This document shows, one piece after another, positions 1-8,878 of a DNA stretch of 36,172 nucleotides. Origin of the DNA: Chloroflexota bacterium (GTDB lineage: Bacteria > Chloroflexota > Chloroflexia > Thermomicrobiales > UBA6265). A program made the position numbers and the translations under genes. The notes below the pieces were generated by a model, which did not search any database, had not been told where the DNA came from, and saw nothing but the letters and a program-made list of their open reading frames with translations. The number at the start of each line of letters is the position of its first letter. Position 1 is the stretch's first letter. The DNA lies in contig JAFAEX010000082.1 of NCBI GenBank assembly GCA_023423795.1, positions 1 through 36,172 of the forward strand. The letters are read 5' to 3'.

Positions 1-48
1 CTTGCCGACTCGGCACTCGGCACTCGGCACTCGGCACTTGCCGACTCC
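1..48. repeat. Tandem heptamer repeat (cggcact)x4
   Basis: Four head-to-tail copies of cggcact occupy 11-38. They are bounded by two copies of cttgccgact (1-10 and 37-46). Heptameric tandem arrays of this sort are seen in intergenic DNA of several bacterial groups. Only the right part may be visible because the window starts here. Confidence 0.75.
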
Positions 49-105
49 GCTCCACCGGCGAGAATGACGGCCGCTCCGAACCCGACCGCTCGTCAGGAGA
101 CATCC

Positions 106-723
106 GTGGCCATCGATCCCGCCGTCCGCACCGTCGGCATCCTCATCTTCGACGAGGTGGAAGTCCTCGACTTCTGCGGCCCCTTCGAGGTCTTCGCCTC
201 GGCCGAATCGCTGCCGGAACGGCCCGGGGAACCGGGCGCGCACCTGTTCCGGCCGCTGATCCTCGCCGAGCGGGCCGACACCGTCCGCTGCCGGGGCGGC
301 TTGCTGGTCGTCCCCCACCACACGCTGGCCGACCACCCGCCGCTGGACATCGTGCTCGTGCCGGGCGGCTACGGCACCCGCCGCGAAGCGTCCAACCCCG
401 TCATCCTCGACTGGATCACGGCCCGCCGCGGCGACGGCGCGCTGACCACCAGCGTCTGCACCGGATCGTTCCTGCTCGCCGCCGCCGGCCTGCTGGACGG
501 CCAGCGCGCCACCTCGCACTGGGCCACCCTCGACGACCTGCGGAGCGCCCGCCCGGCCATCGACGTCCGCGACGACGAGCGCATCGTGGACCTCGGCGAG
601 ATCGTCACCTCCGCCGGCGTCTCGGCCGGCATCGACATGGCGCTGCACATCGTCCGCCGCCTCCACGGCGAGGAGGTCGCGCGGGCGACGGCGCGGGACA
701 TGGAGTACGACTGGCGAGGGTAA
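106..723 (+). CDS. DJ-1/PfpI family protein (isonitrile hydratase / AraC N-domain-like)
   Basis: This is a soluble class I glutamine-amidotransferase-like protein. A beta-strand followed by FDEVEVLDFCGPFEVF lies near the start. The nucleophile elbow SVCTGSFLLAAAGLLDG holds the catalytic cysteine (residue 118 from the GTG), followed by ATSHWATL, as in isonitrile hydratase-like proteins and in the ligand domain of GlxA-type AraC regulators. There is no C-terminal helix-turn-helix, so it is a stand-alone domain of about 205 residues. An ATG at 64 is in frame, but the GTG at 106 has a good ribosome site (AGGAG at 95-99) and loses no domain sequence, so I prefer it. Substrate unknown; the family includes isonitrile hydratases, glyoxalase III-like enzymes and chaperones. 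Confidence 0.85.
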   Translation: MAIDPAVRTVGILIFDEVEVLDFCGPFEVFASAESLPERPGEPGAHLFRPLILAERADTVRCRGGLLVVPHHTLADHPPLDIVLVPGGYGTRREASNPVILDWITARRGDGALTTSVCTGSFLLAAAGLLDGQRATSHWATLDDLRSARPAIDVRDDERIVDLGEIVTSAGVSAGIDMALHIVRRLHGEEVARATARDMEYDWRG

Positions 724-1126
724 CCACCCCGGCGCCGTGGGTTGCCGATGGCGCACCCGACAATGGCGGCGGTTGCCAAAGAGAGACGGGCACCGGCCAC
801 GAACCGCCCGGGGTTGATGGCGATTGCAGAATACCCCGGCCACCGGGACGCCCGGGGTTGAAACCCCGGGCTACGAAAACGAAGTCCCTCCGGGACTGAG
901 AACGGGCGTCGCGGTCCCGTCCGTCGGGCTCAACCCCGGAGGGGTTTCGTTCCCGTAGCCCGGGGTTTCAACCCCGGGCGGGCGTAGGCGGAAGCCGCAC
1001 TATTTTCGCAACCGCCATCAACCCCGGGCGGGCGGCACGGACGGCGGCCGACGTACTTGGGCAACCACCCGCAACCCCGAGCGTCCCGCCACGACGGCCG
1101 GCGTTACTCAACGCCCAACCCCAGCC
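724..1126. other. Gene-free region holding a full-length MITE-like repeat
   Basis: This 403-bp gap between the convergent DJ-1 and histidine-kinase genes contains no credible gene. Most of it is the palindromic repeat at 807-1028. A further copy of its end motif (atggcggcggttgcc) starts near 764. No U-rich intrinsic terminator was seen. Confidence 0.8.
807..1028. repeat. Palindromic MITE-like element, family 1, full copy A
   Basis: The element has two nested inverted repeats. The outer arms (807-833 and 1001-1028) read cccggggttgatggcg inward from the left and the complement from the right, including the shared end motif GCAACCGCCATCA at 1008-1020. The inner arms are about 52 bp (849-900 and 929-980), each holding a self-complementary cggggttgaaaccccg, and match over most of their length. 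A second full copy lies at 30421-30632 and partial copies at 8783-9553. It carries no ORF of its own, so any mobility would need a transposase in trans. Confidence 0.75.
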
Positions 1127-4100
1127 TCACCCCTCGCCCACCGCGTCCGCGGGCGGCTGCGACGGCAACCACAGCCTGAACGTCGTCCCGTGCCCGTCGC
1201 CGGCGCTTTCGGCCCAGATCCGGCCGCCGTGCCGCTCGGCGATGGAGCGGCAGATGGAGAGTCCCAGCCCCAGCCCGGGCAGGTTGTCGCGGGTCGCGTT
1301 TTCGGCCCGGTTGAACGGCTCGAAGATCGTTTCGGTCTCGCCCGAGGGGATGCCGATGCCCCGGTCCGCGATCGACAGCAGCACCCCCGGCGCCGGGACC
1401 GCGCCCGGCGCCGGGTCCGGGTTCGCCGCCGGGCGCACCACCACCGCGATCTCGCCGCCGGCCGGGGAGTACTTGGCCGCGTTGCCCAGCAGGTTGCTCA
1501 GGATCTGGTCGATGCGGTCCGGGTCCGCCCAGGCCGGGGCCGGCGCGTCCGGGAGGTCGGCGCGCACCGGGTGGGCCGCATCCCCCTGCTCGGAGAACCG
1601 CGTCGCCGCCGCCCGCGCCAGGTCCGCCACGTCCACCTCGCGCGGGCGCAGCGGCAACTGGCCCAGCCGCAGCCGGGACACGTCCAGCAGGTCGTCGGCC
1701 AGCAGCCGCAACCGGTCGGTCGCCTCGTCGATCGCCGCCAGGAACTGCCCGGCCCGCGCGTCCTCGCCGCCCCGCGCCCGCGCCCGCAGCAGCATCTGGG
1801 CGTAGCCCTTCACCGTCGTCACCGGCGTCCGCAACTCGTGCGCCGCCACCGAGAGGAACTCGTCGCGGGCGCGCACGGCGTCGCGGGCCTCGCGGTAGAG
1901 GCGGGCGTTGTCGATCGCCAGCCCCGCCCGGTCGGCCACCTCCTGCACGAAGGCGACGTCGTCCGTCCCGAACGGCGCGCCGTGCCGGTCCCGCAGCAGG
2001 CTCAGCGTGCCCAGCGAGCGCCCTCGCGCGCGCAGCGGCACGACCAGCAGGCCCGTCACCCCGGCCGCCGCCAGCCGCCGCCACTCGCCGGCGTTGGCCC
2101 GCGACAGGTCGCGGGCGGCGGTCGCGTCGGCCAGCAGGAGCGGCTCGCCGATGGCGAGCACCTCGGCCGCGAACCCCTCGTCGGCCCCGTGCCGCTCGCC
2201 GGCCAGCGTCGCGAAGATTGCGCGGCGCTCCGGGTCGGGGTGGTGCAGCGCGTCGATGCCCGCCCACTCCTCGTCGTCGGAGCGCAGGCGCACCACCGCG
2301 CAATCCCCGGTGAGTTCGGCGGTGATGCGGGCCACCGTCTCCACCGCCGCGGCGAAATCGGTGCCGGCTTCGGTGAACGCGCGCGACAGGTTCGCCAGCG
2401 CGGCGAGGCGGCCGGTTTCGCGCAACGCGATAGCCTCGGCAGCCTCGGCCTGGTCGCGGGCGCGCCGCTCGGCCTCGAACAGGCGGGCCCGCTCCATCGC
2501 CTGCGCGCCCTGCCGCGACAACGCCAGCAGCAATTCCACGTCCTCGCCGGAGAACGACCGCCGCTCGGCGAACCCGAGCGCCAGCACGCCCACCGCGCGC
2601 CCCTCGACCACCAGCGGCGTGCAGGCCAGCGCCTCGCCGGCCGGCCGGCCCTGCCCACCGGTCGTCGGGTAGCGCCGCGCCGCCTCGATCGCGCTGCCGA
2701 GCAGCACCGGCTGCCCGGTCCGCAGCGCCTCCGTCATCGGGGTCGGCGCGTCGATCGGGAACCGCTCCCAGCCCTCGGGACCGCGCGGGTCGTACCCCAG
2801 CCAGCCGACCAGCCGGATCGTGCGGTCGCCGCCCAGCAGCAACCCGACCGTCCCGGCCGCCGCGCCGAGGGCGGCCACGCCGTTGTCCAGCAGCACGCCG
2901 GCGACGTCGCTGGGGGTCAACGCCTCGGACAGCGCGGCCGTCACCGCCTGCAGCAGGGCGGTGCGCTCGGTGGCGCGTTCGGCGACCGCCCGCGCCGCCC
3001 GCTCCGCCTCCAGCAGCCGGGTCCGCTCCAGCGCCTGCGCCGCCTGCCGCGCCATCGCTTGCAGGAACGCCACGTCCTCTTCGGAGAACGAGCGCTCCTC
3101 CCGGAACGCCAACCCCACCGCGCCCAGCACCGCATCGCCGGCCACCAGCGGCAGCGCCGCGTACGATCGGTTGCCGGTGGCGCGCCACTCCGCCGCGGTG
3201 AGCGGGAACTGCTCGTCCATCGCCGCGGCCGACGGCACCAGCACCGGCTCGCGGCGGGCGATCGCGGCGGCCAGCGCGAACGGCGCATCCGGGGCGAACT
3301 CCGCCCAGCGCCGCGCCAGCCCGGACGAAACGACCGACGAGCGCGCCAGCCGGAACCGCTCGCCGGTTCCGTCGGTCGCCAGCGCCACCACGCCGGAGGC
3401 CGCCCCGATCGCGCCGGCAACCCGGTCAACCAACGCGCCCGCCACCGCCGCCGGGGTAAGCGCACCGGCCATCGCCGCCGTGCCCTCCTGGAGCCGCCGC
3501 ATCCGCTCGGTCGCCTGCTCGGCCTCGCGGCGGGCCCGCTCCTGCGCGAGGTAGTACCCGGCGTTGGCCAGCGCCACCGCCGCCCGGTCGGCCACGTCGG
3601 CGGCGAAGGCCAGGTCCTCCGGCCCGAACGCATTGGCCGGGTCGCTGCGGACGAGGGTGATCACCCCCAGCCGCCGACCGTGCGCCACCAGCGGGACCAG
3701 GATGCCCGACGCGATGCCGGCCGCCCGCATCAGCCCGAGGTGGTCGTCGTCGATCGCCCCGGCGCGCAACGCCTCGTCTGTGATGGTCGCCGCGAGCATT
3801 GGCTCCCCGCCGTCGTGGACCGCGCGCACCGCCTTCGGCACCCGCTCCGCGCCGCTGGAGCGCGCCAGCAGCGCCCGCCCCAGTTCGACCTTGGCCGGGT
3901 CCGGGTGGACGAGGTGGACCAGCCGCAGCGCGCCCTCCTCGTCGGCGAGGTGGATCATCGCCCAGTCGCTCAGGCGCGGCGCAAGCAACTCCGCCAGCCG
4001 CCGCATCGTCTCGTCGCGGTCCAGCGACGCGCTCAGCGCGGCGCTGGCCTCGGCGAGGAACGCCAGCCGGCCGCGCGCCACCTCGGCGAGGTCGCGCGCG

Positions 4101-6301
4101 CGCCGCTCGGCCTCGTAGAGCCGCGCCCGCTCCAGCGCCAGCGCCGCCTGGTGCGCGATGGCCCGCATGAACCCGACCGTCCCGTGGTCGAACGCCTGCT
4201 CCCCGGCGAACGACAACCCGATCGCGGCGACCACCCGCCCTTCGGCCACCACCGGGATCGCCGCCAGCGCGCGGCTGCCGGTCTGCGAGACCGTGGACAC
4301 GAGGTCCGGGTAGCGCGCGGCGATCTCGGCACGCGACGCCAGCAGGACGGCCTCGCCGGTCCGCGCGGCCTCCGCCAGCGCGATCGGGCTTTCCAGCGGG
4401 AAACTCCGGAACCGCTCCATCACCGCGTCGGCGTACCCGGCGGCGCGCACGATCCGCAGCGACGCCCGATCCTCGCTCATTAGCGCCAGCGATCCGGCCG
4501 CCGCGCCGAGCGCGGAAATGCCCTCCTCGACGACGACGCCGCCGACCTCGGTCGGCGTCATCGCCCCGGCCAGCGAGGCGGTCAGCCGCTGGAGCCGGGC
4601 GACCCGGTCGGCGCCGGCCTCGGCCCGGCGGCGCGCCTCCTGTTCGCGGTCCAGCAGCCGGGCGTTGTCCACCGCGCTCGCGAGGCGGCGGGCGACCTCC
4701 CGCGCAAGAACGACATCGGCGGCGGCGAAGCGGCGGCCGGAGCGCGCCATCGCCAGCGTGATGGCGCCCAGCACCCGGCCCCGCGCCCGCAGCGGCAGCG
4801 CCACCAGCCGCTCCCAGCCGCGGGCGAGGCGAACGGCGGCGTCCGGGTCGTCATCAAGCGACGCCGCTGGATCAGGCTCGGTCAACGTCGGCTCGCCGCG
4901 CAGCGCCCGCTCCACCCACGGCGGAACCTGGCCGGTTGCCAGCGGCGGTTCCGCCGCCGCCTTGACGACGTGGCCGTGGACATCCTCCAGGTGGACCACG
5001 CAGGCATCCGCGAACCCCGGCACGAACAGAGCGGCGAAGCGCTCGACCGCCGCGCGATCGGCCAGCCCATCCGCCAGCAGGTCGCCAGCCGCCGCCAGCA
5101 GCGCGGCGCGGTCCTCGTCGCGCTTGCGCTCGGAAATGTCCTCGATGACGCTGATCGTGTAGCGCGGGCGGCCCGCCGCGTCCCGCGAAAGCGAGACCGT
5201 GATCGCCGCCCAGACCGGCGAACCGTCGGCGCGCAGGTAGCGCTTTTCGAGTTGATACCGCGGAATCTCCCCCGCGATCAGCCGGCGGAAGAGGTCGAGG
5301 TCGGCATCGAGGTCGGGCGGGTAGGTGACGGACTGGAACGAGGGCGGCATCGTCGCCGGCGTGTACCCCAGAAAGGCGGCGAAGGCCGGGTTGACCCTGA
5401 TCCATTCGCCGGTAAGCGTGCACAGCGCCATACCCGCGGCGGCCTGATCGAACGTGGCGCGGAACAACTCTTCGCTGTCGCGCAGCGCCGCCTCGGCCTC
5501 CTTCCGCGCGGTCACGTCCTCCAGCACCGCGACGACCGACGCCGGCCGCCCGGCGTCGTCGCGCACCACCGAAACAGTCGTCGCCGCCCACAACAGCGCG
5601 CCGTCGCGCCGGAGGAAGCGCTTGTGCTGGGAAAAGCGGTCGATCTCGTCGGCGGCGAGTTGCCCGAACCGCTCCAGCAGATCCGGCAAATCGGCGGGGT
5701 GGACGACGGCCCGGAACGACGGCGGCGGGTCGGCCGACGAGTAGCCGAGCAGATCGAGCAAGCGGCCGTTGGCGCGGGTGATGCGCCCGTCGAGCGTCGC
5801 CATCGCCATGCCGACCGCGGCCTGCTCGAACGAGGCGCGGAAGCGCCGCTCGCCCTCCCGCAGCGCCGCCTCGGCCTGCTTCCGGTCGGTGACGTCCATC
5901 GCGACGCCGACGATCCCGGTCGCCTCGCCGCCCTCGTCGCGCAGCACCCGGCCCCAGCCGACGATCCAGCGCACCATGCCGTCGGGCCAGACCGCACGGT
6001 ACGCGACGCGGTGGTCGGCCCCGGTGGCGAGCGCCTCGGACACGGTGGCGAGGACGCGATCGCGGTCCTCAGGATGGACACAGTCGAGATACGCGGCGTA
6101 GGTGCCGACGAACGTGCCAGGCGCAAGGCCGTGCAGCGCCTCCTGCGCCGAAGACCAGGCGACCACGTCCCGGGCGCGGTCCCAACTCCACACGCCCAGC
6201 CCGGCGGCGTCCACGGCGAACTCGGCCAGCCCCGCGGCAAACCCCGGCGTCGGCGACGCCGGGGGCACGGGCTGCGGCTCTGCGTGGTCGGCGGCGGTCA
6301 T
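1127..6301 (-). CDS. Giant cytoplasmic multi-sensor histidine kinase (3 PAS, 6 GAF, HisKA, HATPase)
   Basis: A 1724-residue sensor kinase without membrane segments. In order: PAS1 (about 25-155), PAS2 (160-285) and PAS3 (290-410), each ending in a DVTxRK/DISERK-type PAC motif; six GAF domains (about 420-575, 590-750, 770-930, 950-1105, 1125-1285, 1300-1460), several opening with the same LQxxTAxLAxAxTP-type helix, which suggests tandem duplication; HisKA with phospho-acceptor His1488 in FLSVAAHELRTP; and an ATPase domain with N box (NLLGNAAKYSP), G1 (DRGIGIP) and G2 (GLGLGLSI). It should autophosphorylate and signal to a response regulator not encoded next to it. The ATG at 6301 is chosen because residues upstream of it in the open frame are low-complexity and overlap the divergent gene. 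Ligands of the PAS/GAF domains cannot be read from sequence. Confidence 0.93.
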   Translation of the reverse strand: MTAADHAEPQPVPPASPTPGFAAGLAEFAVDAAGLGVWSWDRARDVVAWSSAQEALHGLAPGTFVGTYAAYLDCVHPEDRDRVLATVSEALATGADHRVAYRAVWPDGMVRWIVGWGRVLRDEGGEATGIVGVAMDVTDRKQAEAALREGERRFRASFEQAAVGMAMATLDGRITRANGRLLDLLGYSSADPPPSFRAVVHPADLPDLLERFGQLAADEIDRFSQHKRFLRRDGALLWAATTVSVVRDDAGRPASVVAVLEDVTARKEAEAALRDSEELFRATFDQAAAGMALCTLTGEWIRVNPAFAAFLGYTPATMPPSFQSVTYPPDLDADLDLFRRLIAGEIPRYQLEKRYLRADGSPVWAAITVSLSRDAAGRPRYTISVIEDISERKRDEDRAALLAAAGDLLADGLADRAAVERFAALFVPGFADACVVHLEDVHGHVVKAAAEPPLATGQVPPWVERALRGEPTLTEPDPAASLDDDPDAAVRLARGWERLVALPLRARGRVLGAITLAMARSGRRFAAADVVLAREVARRLASAVDNARLLDREQEARRRAEAGADRVARLQRLTASLAGAMTPTEVGGVVVEEGISALGAAAGSLALMSEDRASLRIVRAAGYADAVMERFRSFPLESPIALAEAARTGEAVLLASRAEIAARYPDLVSTVSQTGSRALAAIPVVAEGRVVAAIGLSFAGEQAFDHGTVGFMRAIAHQAALALERARLYEAERRARDLAEVARGRLAFLAEASAALSASLDRDETMRRLAELLAPRLSDWAMIHLADEEGALRLVHLVHPDPAKVELGRALLARSSGAERVPKAVRAVHDGGEPMLAATITDEALRAGAIDDDHLGLMRAAGIASGILVPLVAHGRRLGVITLVRSDPANAFGPEDLAFAADVADRAAVALANAGYYLAQERARREAEQATERMRRLQEGTAAMAGALTPAAVAGALVDRVAGAIGAASGVVALATDGTGERFRLARSSVVSSGLARRWAEFAPDAPFALAAAIARREPVLVPSAAAMDEQFPLTAAEWRATGNRSYAALPLVAGDAVLGAVGLAFREERSFSEEDVAFLQAMARQAAQALERTRLLEAERAARAVAERATERTALLQAVTAALSEALTPSDVAGVLLDNGVAALGAAAGTVGLLLGGDRTIRLVGWLGYDPRGPEGWERFPIDAPTPMTEALRTGQPVLLGSAIEAARRYPTTGGQGRPAGEALACTPLVVEGRAVGVLALGFAERRSFSGEDVELLLALSRQGAQAMERARLFEAERRARDQAEAAEAIALRETGRLAALANLSRAFTEAGTDFAAAVETVARITAELTGDCAVVRLRSDDEEWAGIDALHHPDPERRAIFATLAGERHGADEGFAAEVLAIGEPLLLADATAARDLSRANAGEWRRLAAAGVTGLLVVPLRARGRSLGTLSLLRDRHGAPFGTDDVAFVQEVADRAGLAIDNARLYREARDAVRARDEFLSVAAHELRTPVTTVKGYAQMLLRARARGGEDARAGQFLAAIDEATDRLRLLADDLLDVSRLRLGQLPLRPREVDVADLARAAATRFSEQGDAAHPVRADLPDAPAPAWADPDRIDQILSNLLGNAAKYSPAGGEIAVVVRPAANPDPAPGAVPAPGVLLSIADRGIGIPSGETETIFEPFNRAENATRDNLPGLGLGLSICRSIAERHGGRIWAESAGDGHGTTFRLWLPSQPPADAVGEG

Positions 6302-6467
6302 GGATCGGCGGCATCCCGTCGAGGCGCGAACGGTTCCGGGCCGGCGGGCGCCATCGCCGCCGCCGACGATGAGCCTAGCACGACGCGGACCCACGCGGCG
6401 GCCGGCCGGGGCACAATGGCGTCGCGCCGGATCGCCGGCGCGCGACGCGACCGAACGGGAGGCGCAG

Positions 6468-6767
6468 ATGGAAGGCGAAGACCGCGCGCTGGAACCGGGG
6501 CTGTTTGCCGACGGCGACGAGGTCCGCACCGCCGACGACGAAGTGCTGGGGCAGGTGGTCGGCTTCTGGCCCAGCCGCGACGAACCGACCCACCTGATCG
6601 TCGCCCACGGCGCGGAGGCCACCGGCTGGTACGTTCCCACGTCGGCGATCGCCGGCTTCCAGCCCGGCCACCTCTTCCTCGCCCAGACGCTGGCCGAGGT
6701 CCGCGCCGCCGGCTGGCAAACCCCGCCCGAAGGCGCTCCGCCGGCCACAGGCATCTCCGCCAACTGA
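6468..6767 (+). CDS. PRC-barrel / DUF2171-like small protein
   Basis: A 99-residue soluble protein with a small beta-barrel pattern: GDEVRTADDEVLGQVVGF, then HLIVAHG, then WYVPTSAIAGFQPGHLFL. This resembles PRC-barrel/DUF2171 proteins, which describe how a surface or state is 'left' via short strands ending in a turn. The ATG at 6468 follows GGGAGG (6457-6462), a strong ribosome site. It is divergent from the giant histidine kinase, and the 166-bp gap (6302-6467) must hold both promoters. Function unknown; the fold assignment is by pattern only. Confidence 0.75.
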   Translation: MEGEDRALEPGLFADGDEVRTADDEVLGQVVGFWPSRDEPTHLIVAHGAEATGWYVPTSAIAGFQPGHLFLAQTLAEVRAAGWQTPPEGAPPATGISAN

Positions 6768-6831
6768 CGAGAGACGAGAGACGTGAGACGACGAACGTGG
6801 TGCCGGGCGCAGGGAGCGAACGGCGCGCCGG

Positions 6832-6963
6832 AAACCCGGCCCTAAAGGGACCGGGCTGACGAGGAAAGCACCCTGAAGGGCGCTACCGGCCGCGCCAGCG
6901 TCCTCAGGGCCCTTCAGGGTCCTTTGTCGCCTCAGCCCGGTCCTTCAGGGCCGGGCTCGTCGG
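6832..6963. repeat. Family-2 inverted repeat, complete pair
   Basis: Left arm 6832-6886 contains cggccctaaagggaccggg and caccctgaagggcgctac. Right arm 6902-6963 contains its approximate complement (cccttcagggtcctttg, then cccggtccttcagggccggg). Each arm also has its own palindrome, cccggNcct...agggNccggg. Two further half copies lie at 8703-8782 (left type) and 9556-9606 (right type). Confidence 0.7.
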
Positions 6964-7109
6964 GTGCCCCTGGGCTCGTCGGGCGCCCCCGGGCGCGCCG
7001 CCCTCGTCGGGCGTCTCGGGTGCTCCGTGTTCGCCACACTCATCAGGCGCCCCGCACGCTCCGCACTCGTCGGGCGCCCCGCACGCCCCGGGCACGTCAG
7101 TCTCGTCGG
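6956..7109. repeat. Degenerate tandem array of ctcgtcgggcgcccc
   Basis: About six variants of ctcgtcgggcgcccc follow one another at irregular spacing of roughly 19-36 bp (starts near 6956, 6975, 7003, 7039, 7066 and 7102). The array begins at the end of the family-2 right arm and stops about 50 bp before the GH8 start codon. Its role is unknown; slippage-driven expansion is plausible. Confidence 0.6.
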
Positions 7110-7159
7110 CTACATTGAACCAATCAGCAGTCGGCGTCACGTCGCGGGAGGGGAGCGGC

Positions 7160-8674
7160 ATGCGCATCGGCCGAATCGCGGCGTGGTCGCGACGCGCGGT
7201 CATCGAACGCACGCTGCGGGGCATCGCCGCTGCCCTCCCGGCAATCCTCGCCGCCGGGTGCGAGCCGGACGCGGCAGCCGCCGCCCACTGCCGCAACGGG
7301 CGCAAGCGCTGCCGCAAGACGTGCCGCGACCTGCAACGGGACCGGCGCAACTGCGGCCGATGCGGCAAGCGCTGCCGGCCCGGCGACGCCTGCGACCGCG
7401 GACTCTGCTGCCCGGCGGGTCAGGTCAACTGCCGCGGGACGTGCCGCCCCACCTGCGAAGCGCCGCCCGCCCACCGCCCCTTCCCCCACCGCGTCGCCTA
7501 CCCCGGCGTCGTCAACCATCCCTCGCGGTGGACGGCCGACCAGCAAGCGAACCACGTCCGCACCGCCTACGACCGTTGGAAGCGCGACTACCTCGTCGCC
7601 GCCGGTCGCGACGCGGCCGGCCAGCCGCGCTGGCGCGTCGCCTGGGGCCGGCGCGGCACTCCGCAGTTCGAGCAGACGATCTCCGAAGGGCAAGGCTACG
7701 GGCTGCTGATCCTCGCCCACATGGCCGGCCACGACCCCGACGCGCAGTCGCTCTTCGACGGCGTCTGGCGCTTCAGCCGCGACCACCCGAGCCGGATCGA
7801 ACCCCGGCTGATGCAATGGCTCGTCCCCACCAAACCCGCCGACCGCGACAGCGCCTTCGACGGCGACTGCGACATCGCCTACGGCCTGCTGCTGGCCGCG
7901 ACCCAGTGGCGCTCCTCGCCCGACCCGGCCATCGACTACGGCAAGGCCGCCGCACGGGTCATCGGCGGCATCCTCGCCGCCACGATCGGCCGAACCAGCC
8001 ACCTGCCGACGCTCGGGGACTTCGCCGGCGTCACCGACGCGGACGACGGCGACAAATACAACCAGTGGACGCCGCGCTCCTCCGACTTCATGCTCGCCAA
8101 TTTCCGGGCGTTCGGCCGCGCCACCGGCGACACCGTCTGGAACGAGGTCGTCGCCGCCTGCCACCTCGTCGTCGCCGCGCTGCAATCCACCCACAGCCCG
8201 GCCACCGGCCTGCTGCCCGACTTCATCGAGCCGGTTTCGGCAACCGACCGCGCGCCGAAGCCCGCCCGCCCCAACTTCCTGGAAGAGGAGACCGACGGCG
8301 ACTACTTCTACAACGCCGCCCGCGTTCCCTGGCGTCTCGGCCTCCACGCGCTGCTCGCCAACGATGCCGAATCGGCCCGGCAAGCCGCCACGATCTCCCG
8401 CTGGGCCGAGCAATCCACCGGCGGCAACCCGGCAGGTATCCACTCCGGGTACCACCTTTCGGGCCAGCCGCTGCCCGATTCGGCCTACTTCGATACCTGC
8501 TTCGCCGCCCCGCTCGGCGTCGCCGCGATGGTCACATCCGGCCAGCAGCCGTGGCTGGACGACACCTACGCCGCCGTCATCGCCGCCGGCCCCGAAGACT
8601 ATTTCGACGACACCGTCGGCCTGCTCTGCCTGCTCGCCCTCACCGGAACCTTCTGGGACCCGACGATGGAATGA
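7160..8674 (+). CDS. GH8 family glycoside hydrolase lipoprotein (chitosanase/glucanase-like)
   Basis: A 504-residue exported enzyme. The N-terminus has an arginine pair (SRRAV), a hydrophobic stretch and the lipobox LAAGC (Cys34), suggesting a Tat-type lipoprotein. Residues about 42-105 form a cysteine-rich segment with the NCGRCGKRC pattern typical of Stig1-like domains. The GH8 domain follows: SEGQGYGLLI with the general acid Glu176, DGDCDIAYGLLLA, and YNAARVPWR. Asn385 stands where GH8a enzymes such as CelA have the base Asp, and Glu375 lies ten residues before it, the arrangement I recall for subfamily GH8b chitosanases. Substrate is therefore likely a beta-1,4-linked glucan or chitosan, acted on at the cell surface. 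The ATG at 7160 follows GGGAGGGG; an in-frame ATG at 7115 is weaker. No partner genes are adjacent. Confidence 0.9.
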   Translation: MRIGRIAAWSRRAVIERTLRGIAAALPAILAAGCEPDAAAAAHCRNGRKRCRKTCRDLQRDRRNCGRCGKRCRPGDACDRGLCCPAGQVNCRGTCRPTCEAPPAHRPFPHRVAYPGVVNHPSRWTADQQANHVRTAYDRWKRDYLVAAGRDAAGQPRWRVAWGRRGTPQFEQTISEGQGYGLLILAHMAGHDPDAQSLFDGVWRFSRDHPSRIEPRLMQWLVPTKPADRDSAFDGDCDIAYGLLLAATQWRSSPDPAIDYGKAAARVIGGILAATIGRTSHLPTLGDFAGVTDADDGDKYNQWTPRSSDFMLANFRAFGRATGDTVWNEVVAACHLVVAALQSTHSPATGLLPDFIEPVSATDRAPKPARPNFLEEETDGDYFYNAARVPWRLGLHALLANDAESARQAATISRWAEQSTGGNPAGIHSGYHLSGQPLPDSAYFDTCFAAPLGVAAMVTSGQQPWLDDTYAAVIAAGPEDYFDDTVGLLCLLALTGTFWDPTME

Positions 8675-8702
8675 CGTGCCACGTCGAGGGTCGCGTCGCA
8701 CG

Positions 8703-8782
8703 GCGAACCCGGCCCCGAAGGACCGGGCTCACGCGGCAAGCACCCTGAAGGACACTACGAAACACGGCGTCGTCAGGGCCCT
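8703..8782. repeat. Family-2 repeat, left half
   Basis: It matches the left arm at 6832-6886 and continues into the first bases of the right arm (gtcgtcagggccct, ending at 8782). There it breaks off exactly where a family-1 end (gatggcgtttgc) begins. The missing right arm resumes at 9556. Confidence 0.6.
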
Positions 8783-8878
8783 GATGGCGTTTGCTTACGT
8801 GATCCGGCTACCGGCCCAGCGGCGGGCGCGATGAATCGCTCCCCTACAGGGCGCGATGGCGTCGCCTTCTGTAGGGGC

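Larger units (their letters stand above)
6768..7159. other. Gene-free region made of repeats
   Basis: The 392 bp before the GH8 gene hold, in order, a purine-rich direct repeat (gagagacgagagacgtgagac, starting near 6769), the family-2 inverted repeat (6832-6963) and a degenerate tandem array (6956-7109). The GH8 promoter is presumably in the last 50 bp. No credible gene was found. Confidence 0.75.

Noticed and set aside
815..1020. Family-1 repeats as a CRISPR array
   Set aside because: Repeats are inverted and few, spacing is irregular, and no cas gene is nearby.
1190..4483. Long plus-strand open frame opposite the giant histidine kinase
   Set aside because: Arg/His/Gln-rich with no recognisable domain, and wholly antisense to strong GAF and kinase motifs.
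6302..6763. N-terminal extension of the giant histidine kinase (frame open to 6763)
   Set aside because: These 154 codons are low-complexity, overlap the PRC-barrel-like gene on the other strand and lack a ribosome site. The ATG at 6301 leads directly into PAS1.
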